From Methanoregulaceae archaeon (GTDB lineage: Archaea > Halobacteriota > Methanomicrobia > Methanomicrobiales > Methanospirillaceae): DNA of 8,028 nucleotides. The stretch is taken from assembly GCA_028679275.1 (NCBI GenBank), contig JAJRBV010000038.1, positions 1 through 8,028 of the forward strand. The letters run 5' to 3'. The translations under genes were made by a program, and so were the position numbers. Positions 4,594-8,028 of the stretch are shown piece by piece. Within the stretch, counting starts at the first letter, position 1. Each line of letters begins with the position of its first letter. Under the pieces are notes generated by a model. That model was given only the letters and a program-made list of their open reading frames with translations, was not told the origin of the DNA and made no database searches.

Positions 4594-5778
4594 ATGATGA
4601 GCGACACGCTCCAGCGGGCCAGGAAGCATTTTCTGGATGGTACCCATCGCGTGAAATCCCCGGCAGAGACCCTTGAATCTGTCAGTCCTCTCATGGATCA
4701 GATAGGCATCGTGGAAATTACGGATATCACGCCTGCAGACAGGATCGGAGTCCCCTGCTTTACCGCGTACCGTCCCCGTGCCGCAAGGCAGGGTGTCCGT
4801 TACCATGCGGGTAAAGGCAAGGACCCCGTCCAGGCGAAAGTATCGGTGATGATGGAGGCAATTGAACAGTACAGTGCAGAATACAGGATGGACCGGATGG
4901 AATATGCAGCATACGAAGAACTGGCTGTTCACCGGACCGTCAATCCCATCGATCTCATCCTTCCACGGAATCTGCAGGATGGTGAGAAATTACACTGGAG
5001 TAATGCCCTGGACCTTCTCTCCGGGGATGAAGTTTTTATTCCGAGCAACGCAGTCTTTCACCCGTATGATACCCTTGGGATGACGTTTCCCCTGTTCCAG
5101 AGCGACACCAGCGGTCTTGCAAGCGGAAATGTGAGAGAGGAAGCAATACTGCATGCAATGCTCGAGGTGATGGAGCGGGATGACCTGAGCATCGCAGGGC
5201 AGAGCCGTTCGATGGGCATGCGGCTGGATATCGACCGGTCGTGCCCTGCCCGGGATATCAGGGCGAGGATGGAGTCTGAAGGAATCGATATCCATCTCTG
5301 GCTCCTGCCCGGGAGAACGCGGATTCCGACGGTTGCAGCAGCTGCCGACGATACCGTAACAAAAGATCCGGAACTCCTCGTGATGGGATCGGGGACACAT
5401 CCGGATCCTGCCATTGCTGCACTCCGGGCACTCACCGAGGTTGCCCATAGCCGGGCATCACACCTTTCCGGGATGCTTGAGAATCCGGACCGGAAAAGCC
5501 TGGTTGAACGGGCAGGTTACGATCGGATGAAACGGATCAACAGGGAATGGTTTGCCGGAGGAGAAGAGATCCCGCTCTCTGCTATCGAGGACAGGAGCAC
5601 CCCGTATATCGATGATGACATCCGGCTTGTCCTTGATGAGCTCAGACCTTTTTCTGAACGGGTCTGCGTCTGTGACCTCACGAGGACCGTGATTCCGGTC
5701 GTCCGGGTTATTATTCCGGGTTTTGAGGTTTCGTGCGTGAATCCGGCCCGGGTCAGGAGCCGGGCAAAACAGGGGTAA
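4594..5778 (+). CDS. ycaO: YcaO protein, methanogenesis marker 1 (McrA thioamidation)
   Basis: 394-residue YcaO-domain enzyme, the type called methanogenesis marker protein 1. In Methanosarcina the YcaO-TfuA pair is needed to change a glycine of McrA into thioglycine near the active site of methyl-coenzyme M reductase; YcaO uses ATP to activate the peptide amide. ATP/Mg-binding motifs seen: SVMMEAIEQ (S84, E88, E91), SGLASGNVREEAILHAMLEV continuing to ERDD (E191, E194, R195, D196), and GSGTHPDPAIAALRALTE (265-282). The C-terminus ends RSRAKQG and has no PxPxP tail of the kind found in azoline-forming YcaO enzymes, as expected for a thioamide-forming type. Length is normal. Two ATG codons in tandem (4594 and 4597) could start it; with no Shine-Dalgarno sequence, a leaderless mRNA is likely. 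No tfuA is next to it within the window. Ends at a hairpin/T-tract terminator near 5899-5938. Confidence 0.9.
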   Translation: MMSDTLQRARKHFLDGTHRVKSPAETLESVSPLMDQIGIVEITDITPADRIGVPCFTAYRPRAARQGVRYHAGKGKDPVQAKVSVMMEAIEQYSAEYRMDRMEYAAYEELAVHRTVNPIDLILPRNLQDGEKLHWSNALDLLSGDEVFIPSNAVFHPYDTLGMTFPLFQSDTSGLASGNVREEAILHAMLEVMERDDLSIAGQSRSMGMRLDIDRSCPARDIRARMESEGIDIHLWLLPGRTRIPTVAAAADDTVTKDPELLVMGSGTHPDPAIAALRALTEVAHSRASHLSGMLENPDRKSLVERAGYDRMKRINREWFAGGEEIPLSAIEDRSTPYIDDDIRLVLDELRPFSERVCVCDLTRTVIPVVRVIIPGFEVSCVNPARVRSRAKQG

Positions 5779-5898
5779 GAACCATTCCCTCCCCGCAGGA
5801 GAACCCCGGGGTATCGCTGATCAATGAATTATGTGCCGGCAATGATTTTGAGAGCCCGCAGAATTGAACCCGATACTCTTTTATCAGGTTTTCAGAGG

Positions 5899-5938
5899 AG
5901 TGATGGGGTTATTCCCGACCTTATATCATCACTTTTTT
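5899..5938 (+). terminator. Hairpin plus T6 terminator for ycaO
   Basis: AGTGATG (5899-5905) pairs perfectly with CATCACT (5927-5933), and six T residues occupy 5933-5938, the first of them also being the last base of the stem. A small GGG-TTATT-CCC hairpin sits inside the 21-base loop, and GAGG before the stem could pair loosely with the T run. It faces the plus strand only and overlaps the last codons of the convergent deacetylase gene. Archaeal termination relies mainly on the T tract, so the hairpin may be secondary. Confidence 0.5.
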
Positions 5939-6898
5939 CAGATGAGTTACCGTCGTTATGGTGCTCTCACGCGGATTGCCAAAGGGCATTTTTACAGGTT
6001 CTCCATGTAATGCATGAAATACCGCAGCCACCGAATCCCCAAGCGAAGGCCCGTATCCTCCCTCCAGAACGAGTGCGAGGGGATTGTCATGCGCTTCCAT
6101 AAGTATCCTCGTAAGGACCGCGAAGTCCCGCGGAAGGAGGCGCATACCCTCCATAGGGTCGTCCAGAAGAGTGTCCTGCCCTGCAGAGATGATGAGAAGG
6201 TCGGGAGAAAAGTGCGAGATCGCCTCAGCAAATACCTCGCTGAAAACATAGGCATAGTCATCTATGGTACCACCGGGTAAAACCGGTGCATTCAGGCTAA
6301 AGCCCCTTCCCCTCCCTTCCCCGATCTCATCGATCCACCCGGTACCCGGGAAAGCATTGCTCTGGTGTATAGAGCAGAAAAGAACCCTGTCACTCCCGTA
6401 AAAGATCTTCTGGGTGCCATTCCCGTGGTGCAGGTCCCAGTCGATAATCGCCACACGGTCGACCTTCTCAAGCGCCCATGCAGCCGCAACCGCAGCATTA
6501 TTGAAGAGACAGAATCCCATTGCCCGGTCAGGTTCAGCGTGATGCCCGGGAGGGCGGACGAGAGCAAAACAATGCTCCCCGTCAAGTGCCCGGCAGCATG
6601 CCAGTATGGATGACCCTGCGGCAAGGAGGGCTGTTTTGAACGAATCCCCCGTAACATAGGTATCCATATCGATGTAATGGAGGCCGCCATAGGAGCTGAA
6701 CTCCTCAATCATCCGGATATGCCGTCTATCATGGACCCGCTCGAGGTCACTGATCAGTGCGGTCACTGGGCGATGCCGGAAAACATAGTCCGGCAGGTGC
6801 GCCAGGGCATTTTCGATGCGTGCCCGGTTCTCACGGGAGATATCCATATCATGCGCAGTAAATTCCTCTCCGTAGACAGCCGAGCACGGGTACATCAT
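5921..6898 (-). CDS. Histone deacetylase / acetylpolyamine amidohydrolase family protein
   Basis: 325-residue zinc hydrolase of the arginase-deacetylase superfamily, similar to class II histone deacetylases and bacterial acetylpolyamine amidohydrolases, which remove acetyl groups from lysine side chains or polyamines. Motifs in order: LVRPPGHHAEPDRAMGFCLF with the catalytic His pair H119-H120, IIDWDLHHGNGTQ with zinc ligands D155 and H157, ISAGQDTLLDDPMEG with the third ligand D242, and LVLEGGYG with Y282 as the transition-state tyrosine. All key residues are present. Q241 replaces the Phe of the common SAGFD motif. Length is that of a single-domain enzyme. The start is one of two adjacent ATG codons (6898 or 6895), three bases after the aglB stop and in the same frame, with only GAG nearby, so it is probably translated by coupling to aglB. 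Substrate unknown; archaeal chromatin proteins, polyamines or small acetylated compounds are all possible. Confidence 0.9.
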   Translation of the reverse strand: MMYPCSAVYGEEFTAHDMDISRENRARIENALAHLPDYVFRHRPVTALISDLERVHDRRHIRMIEEFSSYGGLHYIDMDTYVTGDSFKTALLAAGSSILACCRALDGEHCFALVRPPGHHAEPDRAMGFCLFNNAAVAAAWALEKVDRVAIIDWDLHHGNGTQKIFYGSDRVLFCSIHQSNAFPGTGWIDEIGEGRGRGFSLNAPVLPGGTIDDYAYVFSEVFAEAISHFSPDLLIISAGQDTLLDDPMEGMRLLPRDFAVLTRILMEAHDNPLALVLEGGYGPSLGDSVAAVFHALHGEPVKMPFGNPRESTITTVTHLKKVMI

Positions 6899-6901
6899 CT
6901 C

Positions 6902-8028
6902 TCAACTGATCTGAAGTCCTCTCATTACCGCATCTTCGGAGACCGAAAATTCACGCCCGGTTCCTGCAATGCGGTACTTACCGGTTGCCCGCACGTCATA
7001 GGGATTCCCTTCGGTTGAATAGGGCAGGATAAACTCCCCGTTAACACTTTCTGCACTCCAGGTGAACTGCCTCCCGTTATTGGTGACGATTGGCAGTTCA
7101 ACGATCCCCTCGCCTCTGATCCGGGCTCCGGGTACATATTCAAAGGTCTTGACGTACTTGACGTCATGTACAGCATCAGAGAAGATGTTGGTGGGCGATT
7201 CGTGTACAAGCCGGTAATGACCCAGTGCCGGGAGATCGGTCGTGGGCTGGATAAAGAGGGCGCTTACCGCCGCAGCTCCTTTACCGGGCTCTGCCTGCTG
7301 GTTATACTGGGCTGCCCTGGCTTTTGCCTCATCTGCATCCATCACTACTACATTGGTGATCACAGCCTGATCAGACCGGCTGCCAAGTGTTGAGGTGTAT
7401 TCGACATAGTACACCTCTCCTGCAGGGGTGTAGGATCCGTCAAAGTTGTGAAGCCGTGAGATGGTGGTCATGAAGTACTGGTCCGTGTAAATCGTGATTG
7501 GTTTGTAGGAACCGGGATTATCTGAATCGGGTATATAGAACGTCGGCTGATACGGCACCTGTTTTTCAGTGGAATTATACCAGGTTGCCATCGCCCAGAA
7601 CTTCCCGGTCGCCATCTCAATATCGGTCATGACGAAGCGGGTACCCTGGTTGTCTGCAATCTGGTTCGCACCCTCTTCCGACTGAGACATGAAGTATGCT
7701 GCTGAGCCGTTCGGACCAGCCACACCCGCCTGGAACGGGTTGGAGTTCGGGATACGGTTGCCAATATATGTGATCATATGCCCGTAGTCCCACCAGGACA
7801 TGACCCCGTATGCGGTCGCAGGGTAAGAGTACATGTCCCTGTCATAGAGAGTATAGTAGTCAACGCCGGTATCTGGGGTACCGGTGTTCATCCACTCAAG
7901 CGACTCCCTCCAGTCCTGGTTCATCCTGATTGCCCCCGATGATGCAACGGTATACTGGAGCTGGACCGATGTCACGGCAAAGATGACCGCACAGGCACAG
8001 ACAAGCCCGGCCACGAGGATATTGACAT
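6902..8028 (-). CDS. aglB: Oligosaccharyltransferase AglB (Stt3), C-terminal part
   Basis: C-terminal 374 residues of the membrane enzyme that transfers a lipid-linked glycan to Asn in N-glycosylation sequons of secreted and S-layer proteins. The frame is open to the right edge, so the N-terminal membrane region with about a dozen helices lies outside. What is seen: a hydrophobic segment at the start (AGLVCACAVIFAVTSVQLQY), probably the last membrane helix; then the extracytoplasmic domain with the hallmark WWDYGH motif at 7778-7795. TDIEMATGKFWAM (about 7589-7627) resembles in place and composition the DK-type motif that contacts the sequon Ser/Thr. A beta-rich C-terminal region (about GEGIVELPIVTN onward to the end) resembles the peripheral beta domains of other AglB proteins. 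GTG 8014 is an internal Val, not the start. The stop is three bases from the deacetylase gene, with which it probably shares an mRNA. Confidence 0.93.
   Translation of the reverse strand, partial: VNILVAGLVCACAVIFAVTSVQLQYTVASSGAIRMNQDWRESLEWMNTGTPDTGVDYYTLYDRDMYSYPATAYGVMSWWDYGHMITYIGNRIPNSNPFQAGVAGPNGSAAYFMSQSEEGANQIADNQGTRFVMTDIEMATGKFWAMATWYNSTEKQVPYQPTFYIPDSDNPGSYKPITIYTDQYFMTTISRLHNFDGSYTPAGEVYYVEYTSTLGSRSDQAVITNVVVMDADEAKARAAQYNQQAEPGKGAAAVSALFIQPTTDLPALGHYRLVHESPTNIFSDAVHDVKYVKTFEYVPGARIRGEGIVELPIVTNNGRQFTWSAESVNGEFILPYSTEGNPYDVRATGKYRIAGTGREFSVSEDAVMRGLQIS

Noticed and set aside
5803..5812. ACCCCGGGGT 10-bp palindrome after ycaO
   Set aside because: Too tight to form an RNA hairpin loop and not followed by a T tract; the T6 hairpin further on is a better terminator.
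5855..5878. tRNA-like T-arm on the minus strand (GGGTTCAATTC)
   Set aside because: The bases flanking the loop do not pair, and no acceptor, anticodon or D arm can be found around it.
5824..6102. 92-codon plus-strand frame after ycaO
   Set aside because: Most of it is opposite the deacetylase gene and it runs through the terminator hairpin; no family resemblance.

Overview
The window reads as chromosomal DNA of a methanogenic euryarchaeon, most likely Methanomicrobiales (a Methanoregula-like lineage is my guess from protein flavour; it was not tested). Supporting signs are an archaeal translation/transcription gene cluster (aIF2-gamma, Rpo7, Spt4, S24e, S27ae, Kae1), an archaeal oligosaccharyltransferase, a DUF2098 protein and a YcaO protein of the methanogenesis-marker-1 type. 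No tRNA, rRNA, CRISPR array, insertion sequence or prophage gene is visible, and every gene looks intact except the two cut by the window edges.

Region 1 (1-3608, minus strand): a tightly packed informational cluster. In transcription order it holds aIF2-gamma, a PIN-domain nuclease, Rpo7 (RpoE1), Spt4 (RpoE2), GTP-dependent dephospho-CoA kinase, S24e, S27ae and the first 51 codons of Kae1. Gene junctions overlap or are only 1 to 7 bases apart, except for a 56-base gap before S24e that carries its own TATA box. The cluster ties together initiator tRNA delivery, RNA polymerase stalk and elongation factor, ribosomal proteins, tRNA t6A modification and the last step of CoA synthesis.

Region 2 (3609-3827): a 219-base divergent intergenic region between aIF2-gamma and nikR. 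It contains a perfect 14-bp palindrome in the aIF2-gamma promoter, a strong Shine-Dalgarno sequence that points to a non-canonical AUU start codon for aIF2-gamma, and smaller inverted repeats near nikR.

Region 3 (3828-5938): a nickel- and methanogenesis-flavoured group. NikR (+) carries the full set of nickel-binding residues. It converges on a DUF2098 gene (-), and the two stop codons overlap. DUF2098 diverges from a YcaO gene (+) across 53 bases with what looks like one shared promoter core placed symmetrically between two leaderless starts. The YcaO product is predicted to thioamidate a glycine of McrA in methyl-coenzyme M reductase, the nickel (F430) enzyme, so NikR and YcaO may be linked through MCR. 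A hairpin plus T6 tract ends the ycaO unit.

Region 4 (5899-8028, minus strand): a histone-deacetylase-family amidohydrolase lies three bases downstream of, and in frame with, the end of an AglB/Stt3 oligosaccharyltransferase whose N-terminal membrane part lies beyond the right edge.

The most notable observations are the apparent AUU start of a translation initiation factor and the palindrome in its promoter, the symmetric promoter of DUF2098/ycaO, and the recurrent use of Lys/Glu-rich C-terminal codons as the ribosome-binding site of the next gene.
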